The notes under the pieces are model-generated. The model was not told where the DNA came from, did no database searches, and saw nothing but the letters and a program-made list of their open reading frames with translations. Shown piece after piece: positions 1 through 6,828 of a stretch of DNA of 11,573 bases. How positions within the stretch are numbered: the stretch's first letter is position 1; each line of letters starts with the position of its first letter. Source of the stretch: Bacillota bacterium (GTDB lineage Bacteria; Bacillota_A; Clostridia; Lutisporales; Lutisporaceae); contig JAKJBT010000051.1 in the NCBI GenBank assembly GCA_022706865.1, forward strand, positions 1 through 11,573. Reading direction: 5' to 3'. The translations under genes were made by a program, and so were the position numbers.

Positions 1-36
1 TCTTCTGGTTTTCTTAGCCTTTGGCTTTGTTACCAT
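1..36 (-). CDS. rpsK: 30S ribosomal protein S11, N-terminal fragment (cut by window edge)
   Basis: Only the first 12 codons are present, reading MVTKPKAKKTRR, and the gene runs off the left edge. The ATG at 36-34 is preceded by GGAGG at 50-46 with a 9-base spacer, a strong translation start. The short basic lysine/arginine-rich start fits the disordered N-terminal tail of S11, a small-subunit platform protein near the mRNA exit site. The identification rests mainly on position: rpsK follows rpsM directly in almost all bacterial alpha operons. Twelve residues are too few to confirm the family by sequence alone. Confidence 0.8.
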   Translation of the reverse strand, partial: MVTKPKAKKTRR

Positions 37-79
37 TAAAGCAAACCTCCTTATTTACCAATTACTTTTCAAAACCATT

Positions 80-448
80 TTACTTTCTTCTTACACCAAC
101 AGTCTTCTTCGGACCTTTCCTTGTCCTTGCGTTTGTCTTGGTTCTCTGCCCTCTTACAGGCATACCTCTTCTGTGGCGTAATCCCCTGTAGCATCCTATT
201 TCCATTAATCTTTTGATGTTTAAAGCTATATCTCTCTTAAGGTCACCTTCAACTTTAACGCTTCTGTCGATTACTTCCCTTAACCTGCCTATTTCTGCTT
301 CAGTAAGATCCTTTATCCTTGTATCAGGACTTACACCTGCTTCTGCCAAAATTCTATTTGATGTTGCTCTTCCAATACCAAATATATACGTGAGCCCAAT
401 TTCTGCCCTCTTGTCTCTCGGTAAGTCAACACCGGCAATTCTCGCCAT
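80..448 (-). CDS. rpsM: 30S ribosomal protein S13
   Basis: This is a 122-residue protein of the usual S13 length. S13 sits in the head of the small subunit, contacts 16S rRNA and forms bridges to the large subunit. The N-terminus [14 protein letters not shown] is diagnostic. A helix-hairpin-helix-like segment lies near residues 20-31 ([11 protein letters not shown]), and the basic C-terminal tail from about residue 88 ([19 protein letters not shown]) is the conserved tRNA-contacting part. The ATG at 448 is chosen over an in-frame GTG at 460. AGGAGG at 465-460 overlaps that GTG but sits 11 bases before the ATG, and family members start at MARIAGV. A 92-base structured spacer precedes the gene and rpsK follows after 43 bases. 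Confidence 0.97.
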   Translation of the reverse strand: MARIAGVDLPRDKRAEIGLTYIFGIGRATSNRILAEAGVSPDTRIKDLTEAEIGRLREVIDRSVKVEGDLKRDIALNIKRLMEIGCYRGLRHRRGMPVRGQRTKTNARTRKGPKKTVGVRRK

Positions 449-495
449 TAGTACTTGCACCTCCTAATTGCTTTTTGTTTATACTAAAATCAATC

Positions 496-530
496 GGGAA
501 CACCCATCTAAATGGGTCAGCCGCGTCCCC
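496..530 (-). promoter_or_regulatory. Bulged two-helix RNA structure upstream of rpsM
   Basis: In the transcript, GGGGAC (530-525) can pair with GTTCCC (501-496), giving six pairs including one G-U. Inside it, ACCCAT (517-512) pairs perfectly with ATGGGT (507-502) around the loop TTAG. The two helices stack on the 3' side and are separated on the 5' side by a seven-base bulge, GCGGCTG. The element lies in the 92-base rpmJ-rpsM spacer, one of the longest in the window. No U-tract follows, so it is not an intrinsic terminator. A role as a ribosomal protein binding site or translation control element for rpsM is inference from position. Confidence 0.5.
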
Positions 531-540
531 TGAACTGGTT

Positions 541-890
<350 letters not shown>

Positions 891-918
891 AAGGTAATCA
901 AACCTCCCGTTCCCGATA

Positions 919-1182
919 TCAATCAATAGATTTCAACAGTTTCCTGATCTCGCTGTTACTGAGTTTCTCACAAGATTCCAGTTTGTCTTTAATATTCTCG
1001 GCAACATGATTCAGCTTTTTTAGATGCTTTACTTTCTTAAGCTTAGGCTTCTCTACTTTTCTTATGTCCCCATCAGAAATATAGACATACTTTTCATCAA
1101 TTATACATAAAACAACGAATTTGCAGCCTTTATCCCGTCCTGCGGCTGATACTACTATCTGTCCCAAACTTATATCCTGCAT
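919..1182 (-). CDS. KOW-domain RNA-binding protein (L14e/L6e/L27e-like)
   Basis: This is a small basic protein of 87 residues. The N-terminal third looks like a KOW motif of the kind found in L24, NusG and eukaryotic L14e/L27e. [19 protein letters not shown] (7-25) contains the G-R-D-K-G turn followed by hydrophobic strands. A lysine-rich linker follows ([15 protein letters not shown], 42-56), then a helical charged tail. A KOW gene is common between map and infA in Firmicutes, and B. subtilis has a small gene, ybzG, there. Its precise role is unknown; RNA or ribosome binding is inferred from the fold and operon. The ATG at 1182 is chosen because GGAAGGTG lies 5 bases before it; an in-frame TTG at 1197 has poor support. 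Confidence 0.85.
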   Translation of the reverse strand: MQDISLGQIVVSAAGRDKGCKFVVLCIIDEKYVYISDGDIRKVEKPKLKKVKHLKKLNHVAENIKDKLESCEKLSNSEIRKLLKSID

Positions 1183-1201
1183 ATATTCACCTTCCAACCA
1201 A

Positions 1202-1948
1202 CTACAAAAGCGTCAGTATTTCAGGCTTGCCATTTGTAATGACAATTGTGTTCTCATAATGTGCCGATGGTTTTCCATCAGCCGTTACTACTGTCCAACC
1301 GTCTTCCCGGATCTTTACTGCATATCTGCCCTGATTTACCATGGGCTCAATTGCAAGCGCCATACCGGCCGCTAATCTGGGTCCCTTGTGCGGCAGCCCG
1401 TAATTAGGTATTTGCGGATCTTCATGCATCCTTCTGCCTATTCCATGCCCGACAAAATCCCTGACTACAGAAAACCCGTTTGACTCCACATGTTTTTGTA
1501 TGCTATGGGAAATATCAGACAACCGGTTACCGGGCAGAGCGTATTCTATACCTTTGAAAAAGCTCTCTTCAGTTACCTTTATAAGCCTTTCCGTTTCCTT
1601 ATCAATATTCCCTATCCCGTAGGTCCTGGCTGCATCCCCATAATATCCGTCATAAACGGCTCCGATATCTATGCCTATTATATCTCCGTCCTTCAACGCT
1701 ATAGGCCCCGGTATTCCGTGTACGACCTGCTCATTTATTGATGAACATATGCTGGCAGGAAACCCGTTATAATCTTTGAATGCAGGTATTGCTCCTCTTT
1801 CCCTTATATACTCTTCTGCAATTGTATCAAGATCCAATGTAGTAATACCCGGTCTGATTGCCTTACTTAAAAGCTCAAGGGTTTCGGCAACTATTCTGCC
1901 TGCTATTCGCATCAGCTCGATTTCTCTGGGAGACTTTATGCTAATCAT
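1202..1948 (-). CDS. map: Type I methionine aminopeptidase
   Basis: This 248-residue enzyme removes the initiator methionine from new proteins whose second residue is small. The five metal ligands of the pita-bread fold are intact: D94 (IGIDIG), D105 (YGDAART), H168 (VGHGIG), E201 (AIEPM) and E232 (HYENT). The catalytic histidine of VVHGIP is H78. The absence of an N-terminal zinc-finger extension makes it the short, bacterial type Ia form. Its ATG overlaps the TGA of adk in an ATGA arrangement, so translation is probably coupled to adenylate kinase. The KOW gene begins 19 bases downstream. Confidence 0.97.
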   Translation of the reverse strand: MISIKSPREIELMRIAGRIVAETLELLSKAIRPGITTLDLDTIAEEYIRERGAIPAFKDYNGFPASICSSINEQVVHGIPGPIALKDGDIIGIDIGAVYDGYYGDAARTYGIGNIDKETERLIKVTEESFFKGIEYALPGNRLSDISHSIQKHVESNGFSVVRDFVGHGIGRRMHEDPQIPNYGLPHKGPRLAAGMALAIEPMVNQGRYAVKIREDGWTVVTADGKPSAHYENTIVITNGKPEILTLL

Positions 1949-2595
1949 TTAAATCTCTCCAATGCCTCACAGATATCCTTATATACTTTTTCGGCAGGTT
2001 GCTCACCATCTACAGAAATCAGAATTCCTTTTCCATTGTAGTAATCTATAAGAGGGAATGTCTGGTTCTTATATACATTCAAACGGTTCATGACTGTTTC
2101 GGGCTTATCATCTTCCCTGATGTAAAGCTTTCCTCCGCACTTGTCGCAGATCCCATCCACCGCGGGCTTTAAAAAGCATAAATTATAGCTTTCTCCGCAA
2201 TCACTGCATATCCTCCTGCCGGCCATTCTTTCAATAATTGTTTCGGCAGATACTTCAAGGTTCACAGCTGCGTCAAGTTTTTTCCCCATTTTTTCAAGGT
2301 CCTTGTCTAAAGCTTCAGCTTGAGCTATGTTTCTTGGAAAACCGTCCAACAGGAATCCTTCATTACAGTCATCTTCAAGAAGTCTGTTCTCTACTATGCT
2401 GAGAGTCAAGCTGTCCGGAACCAGTAAACCTCTCTCAATAAACTTCTTTGCTTCTGCTCCAATAGGAGTATTTCTGCTGATATTGTCTCTGAATATATCC
2501 CCGGTGGATATGTGCGGTATTCCAAACTCTTTCTCTATACAGCTCGCCTGGGTACCTTTGCCGGATCCTGGCGAACCCAACAGCACTATCCTCAT
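1945..2595 (-). CDS. adk: Adenylate kinase, zinc-lid type
   Basis: This 216-residue long-form adenylate kinase interconverts ATP plus AMP and two ADP. The P-loop is GSPGSGKGT (7-15), the AMP-binding region STGDIFRD spans 30-37, and DGFPR is at 84-88. The lid carries four cysteines (C130, C133, C150, C153) that bind structural zinc in Gram-positive enzymes. Another cysteine, C140, lies between the pairs. The ATG at 2595 gives the family-standard MRIVLLGSPGSGKG start; an upstream in-frame GTG at 2634 would add 13 unrelated residues encoded by a hairpin. GAGAGG at 2605-2600 is the ribosome binding site. The gene sits between secY and map, the usual Firmicute order. Confidence 0.97.
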   Translation of the reverse strand: MRIVLLGSPGSGKGTQASCIEKEFGIPHISTGDIFRDNISRNTPIGAEAKKFIERGLLVPDSLTLSIVENRLLEDDCNEGFLLDGFPRNIAQAEALDKDLEKMGKKLDAAVNLEVSAETIIERMAGRRICSDCGESYNLCFLKPAVDGICDKCGGKLYIREDDKPETVMNRLNVYKNQTFPLIDYYNGKGILISVDGEQPAEKVYKDICEALERFK

Positions 2596-2614
2596 TTCTA
2601 CCTCTCCAATCCGG

Positions 2615-2638
2615 AGTTGTGCGTAATTTCGCACAACT
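2615..2638 (-). repeat. Perfect 9-bp hairpin in the secY-adk spacer
   Basis: AGTTGTGCG at 2615-2623 and CGCACAACT at 2630-2638 are perfect inverted repeats around a six-base AT-only loop. The hairpin fills the middle of the 64-base spacer between the secY stop and the adk start, ending about 9 bases before the adk ribosome binding site. In the transcript the 3' flank is CCGGATTGG, with no run of U, so intrinsic termination is unlikely. It could be an mRNA processing or stability element, or modulate adk translation; these are inferences. Confidence 0.7.
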
Positions 2639-2659
2639 GCGCTTAATACAACCCCTAAT

Positions 2660-3916
2660 CTATTTTAAGAATCCCTGGTAATTCCTCATCACCATCTGTG
2701 CTTCCACCTGCTTTACGAAGTCCATTGCAACACCGACAACTATGAGCAGTGAAGTGCTTCCGAAATACACCTTGATACCTGTAAAGTTCATAAGGAATAT
2801 CGGAACTATAGCTATGACAGCGAGGAAAAATGCACCTACCAAAGTAATTCTGTTAAGTGATTTAGTTATAAAATCGGAGGTCGGTTTTCCCGGCCTGATT
2901 CCCGGTATAAATCCGCCATACTTCTTGATATTGTTAGCAACCTCTATAGGGTTGAAGGTTACTGCTGTATAGAAGTATGTGAATCCAATGATCAGCAATG
3001 CATATAGTATACCATGAATCCAGGATCCCCAACTCAAATATGTGTTGAAAAACCTGTATGCTGCAGAATTCGGAAAGAATTGTGCAATTTGTCCCGGGAA
3101 TGCTATTAGTGACATTGCAAATATAACTGGTATTACTCCGGCTTGATTTACCTTAAGCGGAATATGAGTACTCTGTCCCCCGTACATCCTTCTGCCGACA
3201 ACCCGCTTTGCATACTGTACCGGTATTCTTCTTTCACCTTCCTGAATAAATATAACAGCCATTATTATCAGTATCGCAAATATCAGAAAGAAAGCGATCT
3301 CAATAAGATTTGTTGATTTTACCTTGTAGAGTTCTACAATCTTCAAAACTCCACCCGGCACTCTTGAGACTATACCGGCAAAAATCAGAAGAGATATACC
3401 GTTACCGATACCTTTTTCATTTATCTGTTCGCCCAGCCACATCAGGAATGCTGTTCCGGCTGTGAGCGAAAGTGCAACCAATATAATAGATGCAGCGTCT
3501 GTTCTCAAAAGATAACCTCTGAGTCCGTAAGACAAGGCCAGGGCCTGGATAAGCGCCAGAATAACCGTACCATATCTCGTGTACTGTGCTATCTTCCTTC
3601 TGCCTTCTTCCCCTTCCTTAGCCAGGGCTTCAAGACTCGGAATTGCAATGGTGAGAAGCTGCATAATAATAGTTGAGTTAATATAAGGTGTTATGCTCAT
3701 TGCGAATATTGCGAAGTTATCAAATGCTCCACCTGAAATAGTGTTAAAAAATCCGAGCAAACCGCCGCTCTGAATAAGCTGTGACAAAGCTTCGGTATTC
3801 ATACCAGGTACAGGAATGAAGCTTCCGAGTCTGAATATTATCAGCATTACGAGTGTAAAAAGCATTTTTTGTCTCAGATCAGGAATCTTCCAAGCATTTC
3901 TTAATGTGTTAAACAC
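2660..3916 (-). CDS. secY: Preprotein translocase subunit SecY
   Basis: This 418-residue integral membrane protein is the channel of the Sec translocon, working with SecE, SecG and SecA. About ten hydrophobic segments are visible, the first at roughly 18-36 and the last at about 385-402. The N-terminus MFNTLRNAWKIPDLR is typical. Other family blocks are ITPYINSTIIMQLL (76-89), QEGERRIPVQYAKR (225-238) and GGFIPGIRPG (334-343), the last being a cytosolic loop important for SecA work. The C-terminal VEAQMVMRNYQGFLK is also characteristic. Translation starts at GTG 3916, one base after the rplO stop, with GAGGTG just upstream inside rplO; coupling to rplO is likely. Confidence 0.97.
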   Translation of the reverse strand: MFNTLRNAWKIPDLRQKMLFTLVMLIIFRLGSFIPVPGMNTEALSQLIQSGGLLGFFNTISGGAFDNFAIFAMSITPYINSTIIMQLLTIAIPSLEALAKEGEEGRRKIAQYTRYGTVILALIQALALSYGLRGYLLRTDAASIILVALSLTAGTAFLMWLGEQINEKGIGNGISLLIFAGIVSRVPGGVLKIVELYKVKSTNLIEIAFFLIFAILIIMAVIFIQEGERRIPVQYAKRVVGRRMYGGQSTHIPLKVNQAGVIPVIFAMSLIAFPGQIAQFFPNSAAYRFFNTYLSWGSWIHGILYALLIIGFTYFYTAVTFNPIEVANNIKKYGGFIPGIRPGKPTSDFITKSLNRITLVGAFFLAVIAIVPIFLMNFTGIKVYFGSTSLLIVVGVAMDFVKQVEAQMVMRNYQGFLK

Positions 3917-3917
3917 C

Positions 3918-4358
3918 CTAAATCACCTCTACCTTTCCTCCTGCTGCTGCAATCTTCTCTGCAGCTGTTTTGCTGAATTTATGTGCCTGAACCGTCAAGT
4001 TTTTTGTAAGATCACCATTGCCGAGTATTTTAACACCGGCAAGCATAGCTTTTACCAAGCCTGCTTCTTTTAATACCTCCGGATTTACGATTGTTCCGTT
4101 ATCGAATCTTTCAAGGTCACTGAGGTTAACAACAGCATATTCTTTTCTGAATATATTGGTGAAACCGATCTTCGGCAGTCTTCTATACAAAGGCATCTGT
4201 CCGCCTTCGAAGCCAACCCTTACACCGCCGCCGGACCTGGATTTCTGTCCTTTTTGGCCTTTGCCTGCGGTTTTGCCCTGACCGGTTGCCGTACCTCTGC
4301 CAAGTCTTTTCTTAGACTTCGTTGAACCTTCTGCAGGTTTAAGCTCGTGTAATTTCAT
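3918..4358 (-). CDS. rplO: 50S ribosomal protein L15
   Basis: This 146-residue protein matches the usual L15 length. L15 is a late-assembly large-subunit protein that reaches into 23S rRNA with an extended N-terminus. The start [12 protein letters not shown] is diagnostic, and the glycine/lysine-rich arm ([19 protein letters not shown], 16-34) followed by [17 protein letters not shown] (52-68) is characteristic. The globular C-terminal part ends at GGKVEVI. AAGGAGGTGT before the ATG gives a strong ribosome binding site. It lies 16 bases after rpmD and 1 base before secY. Confidence 0.97.
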   Translation of the reverse strand: MKLHELKPAEGSTKSKKRLGRGTATGQGKTAGKGQKGQKSRSGGGVRVGFEGGQMPLYRRLPKIGFTNIFRKEYAVVNLSDLERFDNGTIVNPEVLKEAGLVKAMLAGVKILGNGDLTKNLTVQAHKFSKTAAEKIAAAGGKVEVI

Positions 4359-4374
4359 ATTTACACCTCCTTGA

Positions 4375-4554
4375 TTACATTTCCTTTACTTCAACCAAAT
4401 GTATAACTTTCTGTATCATACCTCTTATCTGAGGTGTATCATTATGTTCAACTTCACTGTTAATTTTTTTGAGTCCCAGAGCCTTTACTGTAGCTATCTG
4501 GTCATCTTTCCTACCGATTATACTCTTTATGAGTTTGACTTTAAGTTTAGCCAA
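4375..4554 (-). CDS. rpmD: 50S ribosomal protein L30
   Basis: This 59-residue protein begins [20 protein letters not shown]. It matches L30 in length and in its key blocks: KSIIGR (10-15), the [11 protein letters not shown] segment (21-31) and [13 protein letters not shown] (38-50). L30 binds 23S rRNA on the large subunit. The start is a TTG at 4554 with AGGAGG just upstream; the Shine-Dalgarno overlaps the TAG stop of rpsE (TAGGAGG). No ATG gives a full-length family start, so TTG is the natural choice. The gene lies between rpsE and rplO as in most bacteria. Confidence 0.95.
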   Translation of the reverse strand: MAKLKVKLIKSIIGRKDDQIATVKALGLKKINSEVEHNDTPQIRGMIQKVIHLVEVKEM

Positions 4555-4566
4555 GGTACTTCCCTC

Positions 4567-5067
4567 CTAGCCTATTATCTCTTCAACCGCTTTTCCTCTT
4601 AGCTTTGCCACATCTTCAACTGTTTTTAATGAAGCAAGGCCTTGAATCGTTGCATTTACCATGTTTCTTGGATTATTTGATCTCAAGGATTTTGTTCTTA
4701 TATCCTTTATGCCTGCCAGTTCAAGAACTGCACGGGCGGGGCCTCCTGCTATAACACCGGTACCTTCTTTTGCCGGCATGAGAAGCACTCTGCCTGCTCC
4801 GGCAACTCCAACAACCTCATGAGGTATTGTAGTACCTACTATGGATACCTTAATAAGGTTCTTCTTGGCATCTTCGATACCCTTTCTTATTGCTTCAGGT
4901 ATTTCTACTGATTTTCCGGTGCCGACTCCCACATAGCCATTCAGGTCTCCAACCACTACAATGGCGCTGAATCTGAAGTTCCTGCCGCCTTTAACAACCT
5001 TAGCAACTCTATTTATGGCAACAACCTTTTCCTTAAGGTCAAGTTTACTTGCATCTATTGGCTGCAT
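4567..5067 (-). CDS. rpsE: 30S ribosomal protein S5
   Basis: This is a 166-residue protein. S5 lies on the solvent side of the 30S subunit near the decoding centre and the mRNA entry channel, and is linked to fidelity. The N-terminal double-stranded-RNA-binding-like domain covers about residues 11-75, with the loop [12 protein letters not shown] (24-35) that includes the spectinomycin resistance site in other bacteria; the wild-type form appears present. The C-terminal domain has [18 protein letters not shown] (97-114) and [12 protein letters not shown] (129-140). The ATG at 5067 follows a GGGAGGG site. rplR lies 18 bases upstream. Confidence 0.97.
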   Translation of the reverse strand: MQPIDASKLDLKEKVVAINRVAKVVKGGRNFRFSAIVVVGDLNGYVGVGTGKSVEIPEAIRKGIEDAKKNLIKVSIVGTTIPHEVVGVAGAGRVLLMPAKEGTGVIAGGPARAVLELAGIKDIRTKSLRSNNPRNMVNATIQGLASLKTVEDVAKLRGKAVEEIIG

Positions 5068-5085
5068 CTATTTCCCTCCCTTATC

Positions 5086-5454
5086 CTAGAATTCCAATCC
5101 GGCTTCTCTAGCTGCATCAGCCAGCTCCTTGACTCTGCCATGATATATATATCCGCCTCTGTCGAAAACAACCTGCTTAATGCCGGCATCTAATGCTTTT
5201 TTTGCTACCAATGTGCCAACGGCCTTAGCTGACTCTTTGTTTCCGCCATGACCTGGATTATCCTTTAACTCTTTATCCAGTGTTGAGGCTGATACTAAAG
5301 TAACACCCTTTGTGTCGTCAATTATTTGTGCATATATGTTGTTAAGGCTTCTGTAAACATTTAATCTGGGTCTCTCCGCAGTACCTACAACTTTCTTTCT
5401 CATTCTTAAATGTCTTTTCTGCCTTGTACTGTTTTTACTGACTTTAGTTATCAC
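5086..5454 (-). CDS. rplR: 50S ribosomal protein L18
   Basis: This 122-residue protein starts [20 protein letters not shown], very like Bacillus L18. L18 binds 5S rRNA together with L5 and helps place it in the central protuberance. Conserved blocks are [13 protein letters not shown] (24-36), YAQIIDD (41-47), VSASTLDKE (54-62), and the C-terminal [23 protein letters not shown] (97-119 by position). The start codon is GTG at 5454, with a purine-rich AAAGGGGTGA site about 8 bases before it. It is separated from rplF by 21 bases. Confidence 0.96.
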   Translation of the reverse strand: MITKVSKNSTRQKRHLRMRKKVVGTAERPRLNVYRSLNNIYAQIIDDTKGVTLVSASTLDKELKDNPGHGGNKESAKAVGTLVAKKALDAGIKQVVFDRGGYIYHGRVKELADAAREAGLEF

Positions 5455-5475
5455 CCTGTGTCACCCCTTTGTTAT

Positions 5476-6018
5476 TTATTTCTTACCTGCTTTTCCTTCT
5501 TTACGCCTGATTACTTCATCAGAGTACTTAATGCCTTTCCCGAGATATGGCTCAGGCTCTCTTACAGCTCTGATATTGGCAGCATGTGTTCCGACCTTTT
5601 CCTTGTCCGCGCCCCTCACAATTATTCTGTTCGGAGCCGGTACCTCTGTTGTTATCCCTTCCGGATCATCCATTTCAACAGGATGTGAGTAACCCATCGT
5701 AAGTGTGAGCTTCTTGCCCGACTTGGCAGCTCTGTATCCTACGCCGTTTATTTCGAGTACTCTCTCAAATCCCTTCGAAACACCCTCAACCATGTTGTTC
5801 AAAAGCGCCCTGGTAAGTCCGTGGAGTGCCCTGTGCATTTTTTGGTCGGTTGGCCTTGTTACTAATATCTTGCCGTTTTCTATCGCTATATTAATATCTT
5901 CATGCATCTTCTTTATAAGCTGACCTTTAGGTCCCTTTACTGAAACCGTATTGTCATCAGCTATTTTTATCTCAACTCCCTGGGGAATCTCAATAGGTAA
6001 TTTCCCTATACGTGACAT
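5476..6018 (-). CDS. rplF: 50S ribosomal protein L6
   Basis: This 180-residue protein has the standard L6 length and start, [16 protein letters not shown]. It is made of two similar alpha/beta domains (roughly 1-82 and 83-170) and binds 23S rRNA near the sarcin-ricin loop and the factor-binding site. Conserved blocks include [10 protein letters not shown] (25-34), NGVGYRA (91-97), LTMGYSHPV (106-114) and the signature [20 protein letters not shown] (155-174). The ATG at 6018 follows a good GGAGGTGCAAGC site. The gene lies 27 bases after rpsH. Confidence 0.97.
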   Translation of the reverse strand: MSRIGKLPIEIPQGVEIKIADDNTVSVKGPKGQLIKKMHEDINIAIENGKILVTRPTDQKMHRALHGLTRALLNNMVEGVSKGFERVLEINGVGYRAAKSGKKLTLTMGYSHPVEMDDPEGITTEVPAPNRIIVRGADKEKVGTHAANIRAVREPEPYLGKGIKYSDEVIRRKEGKAGKK

Positions 6019-6045
6019 GCTTGCACCTCCTCTATACGTAAGATA

Positions 6046-6444
6046 TTACCAAATGTAGCAAAGCACTTCTCCGCCGACACCCTGGAGCCTCGCGCTCTTG
6101 TCCGTCATTATGCCTTTGGATGTTGAAATGATTGCTATGCCTAGCCCTCCAAGTACCTTTGGTATATCTTCATTTTTTGCATATACTTTAAGTCCCGGTT
6201 TGCTGATTCTCTTTAATCCTGTTATTACCTTCTGCTTGTTTGAACCATATTTGAGACTGATTCTGATTGTGTTTGTGCTTCCGTCTCCGATTATTTCGTA
6301 ACCCTTTATATATCCTTCATCAAGCAGGATCTGCGCAATAGCTTTTTTCATATTGGATGCAGGAATATCAACAGTATCATGCTTGACTGTATTGGCATTC
6401 CTGATTCTGGTTAGCATATCAGCAATTGGATCAGTTGTAACCAT
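6046..6444 (-). CDS. rpsH: 30S ribosomal protein S8
   Basis: This 132-residue protein begins [18 protein letters not shown] and ends with the family signature [12 protein letters not shown] (121-132). S8 binds helix 21 of 16S rRNA early in 30S assembly; in E. coli it also represses its own operon by binding mRNA near the L5 start. The SISTSKG-type block near residues 106-112 (ISTSKGI) is intact. GGGAGG at 6460-6455 is a strong ribosome binding site. The odd point is the 169-base spacer upstream, much longer than any other in the window. Confidence 0.97.
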   Translation of the reverse strand: MVTTDPIADMLTRIRNANTVKHDTVDIPASNMKKAIAQILLDEGYIKGYEIIGDGSTNTIRISLKYGSNKQKVITGLKRISKPGLKVYAKNEDIPKVLGGLGIAIISTSKGIMTDKSARLQGVGGEVLCYIW

Positions 6445-6483
6445 TAATCTTAACCTCCCTTTTTCTGATGCCTGTCGTTAGAG

Positions 6484-6530
6484 ATCGAAAGTCTCATTTC
6501 TTCAGACCGTCCTGAACCCTAACTTTCGAC
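6484..6530 (-). promoter_or_regulatory. Nested stem-loop upstream of rpsH
   Basis: The outer stem joins GTCGAAAGT (6530-6522) to ACTTTCGAT (6492-6484) with eight Watson-Crick pairs and one G-U. The inner stem TTCAG/CTGAA (6516-6512 with 6505-6501) closes the loop GACGGT. The internal loop is asymmetric: TAGGG on the 5' side and GAAATGAG on the 3' side. A competing weaker pairing exists, GTTAG (6523-6519) with CTAAC (6481-6477). No U-tract follows, so it is not a normal terminator. It ends 23 bases before the rpsH ribosome binding site. A regulatory role is inference. Confidence 0.5.
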
Positions 6531-6543
6531 TTCGTAATTAGTA

Positions 6544-6576
6544 CTATATATATACCTTCTGTCTTAAGCCGCTCAT
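6544..6576 (-). CDS. Possible 10-codon mini-ORF with a good ribosome binding site
   Basis: Within the rpsN-rpsH spacer, an ATG at 6576 is preceded by GGAGG (6588-6584) with a 7-base spacer. It reads MSGLRQKVYI and then TAG. The start context is as good as that of the real genes. However, the GGAGG belongs to the purine-rich tandem heptamers, so it may be chance. No family is recognised and a function as leader peptide or translational bridge is speculative. Confidence 0.2.
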   Translation of the reverse strand: MSGLRQKVYI

Positions 6577-6613
6577 ATTACTGCCTCCGACTTCCGGCTT
6601 CCTACTTCTGAAA

Positions 6614-6799
6614 TTACCAGCTGGCCTTCTTAACACCTGGTATTTGCCCTTTATAAGCCAACTCCCTGAAGCAGATACGGCAGATGCCGAACTTCCTTAA
6701 ATAGGCATGAGGCCTTCCGCATATCTTGCATCTGGTGTAAGCTCTGGTCGTATACTTTGGTGTTCTCTGCTGCTTTAATACCATAGATTTTTTAGCCAC
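6614..6799 (-). CDS. rpsN: 30S ribosomal protein S14, zinc-binding type Z
   Basis: This 61-residue protein is the short, zinc-binding form of S14 used by many Gram-positive bacteria, instead of the roughly 90-100-residue cysteine-free form. The ligands are C24, C27, C40 and C43 (CKIC and CRIC). The C-terminus [16 protein letters not shown] is characteristic. S14 binds 16S rRNA in the head of the 30S subunit and joins late in assembly. The start is a GTG at 6799 with AGGAGG 7 bases upstream; an internal ATG at codon 6 would lose conserved residues. The gene called rpsZ in some schemes is this form. Confidence 0.97.
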   Translation of the reverse strand: MAKKSMVLKQQRTPKYTTRAYTRCKICGRPHAYLRKFGICRICFRELAYKGQIPGVKKASW

Positions 6800-6828
6800 A
6801 ATTTAACCTCCTTCGCAAAATTTCTGCA

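Larger units (their letters stand above)
6445..6613 (-). repeat. 169-base structured non-coding insert between rpsN and rpsH
   Basis: This spacer stands out in an operon whose other spacers are mostly under 50 bases. In the transcript it begins with four imperfect tandem heptamers (6608-6581): GAAGTAG, GAAGCCG, GAAGTCG, GAGGCAG. GAAGTCG recurs at 6533-6527. AAGCCG (6600-6595) pairs with CGGCTT (6571-6566). A second, stronger stem pairs GTCGAAAGT (6530-6522) with ACTTTCGAT (6492-6484), with an inner stem TTCAG/CTGAA (6516-6512 and 6505-6501). An AT run (TATATATATAG) separates the two. Its compact hairpins and repeats look like a small intergenic repeat or MITE-type insertion, but an RNA control element for rpsH is also possible. 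Which one it is cannot be told from one copy. Confidence 0.5.

Noticed and set aside
213..467. Plus-strand open frame opposite rpsM, and similar plus-strand frames throughout
   Set aside because: They lie antisense to well-recognised ribosomal genes, have no family resemblance and read as hydrophobic or low-quality shadows of the real reading frames.
2600..2634. Longer adk reading frame starting at GTG 2634
   Set aside because: The extra 13 residues come from the hairpin, have no family match, and the ATG at 2595 has its own ribosome binding site and the standard MRIVLLG start.
2615..2638. Intrinsic terminator between secY and adk
   Set aside because: The hairpin is perfect but is followed by CCGGATTGG in the transcript, with no U-tract, and adk and map continue the operon.
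6539..6567. Possible promoter in the rpsN-rpsH insert (TTAAGA and an AT run)
   Set aside because: No -10 hexamer falls at 16-18 bases from the -35-like site; the TATATATA run is too close. An opposite-strand TTCGAC/TATATA pair is also poor.
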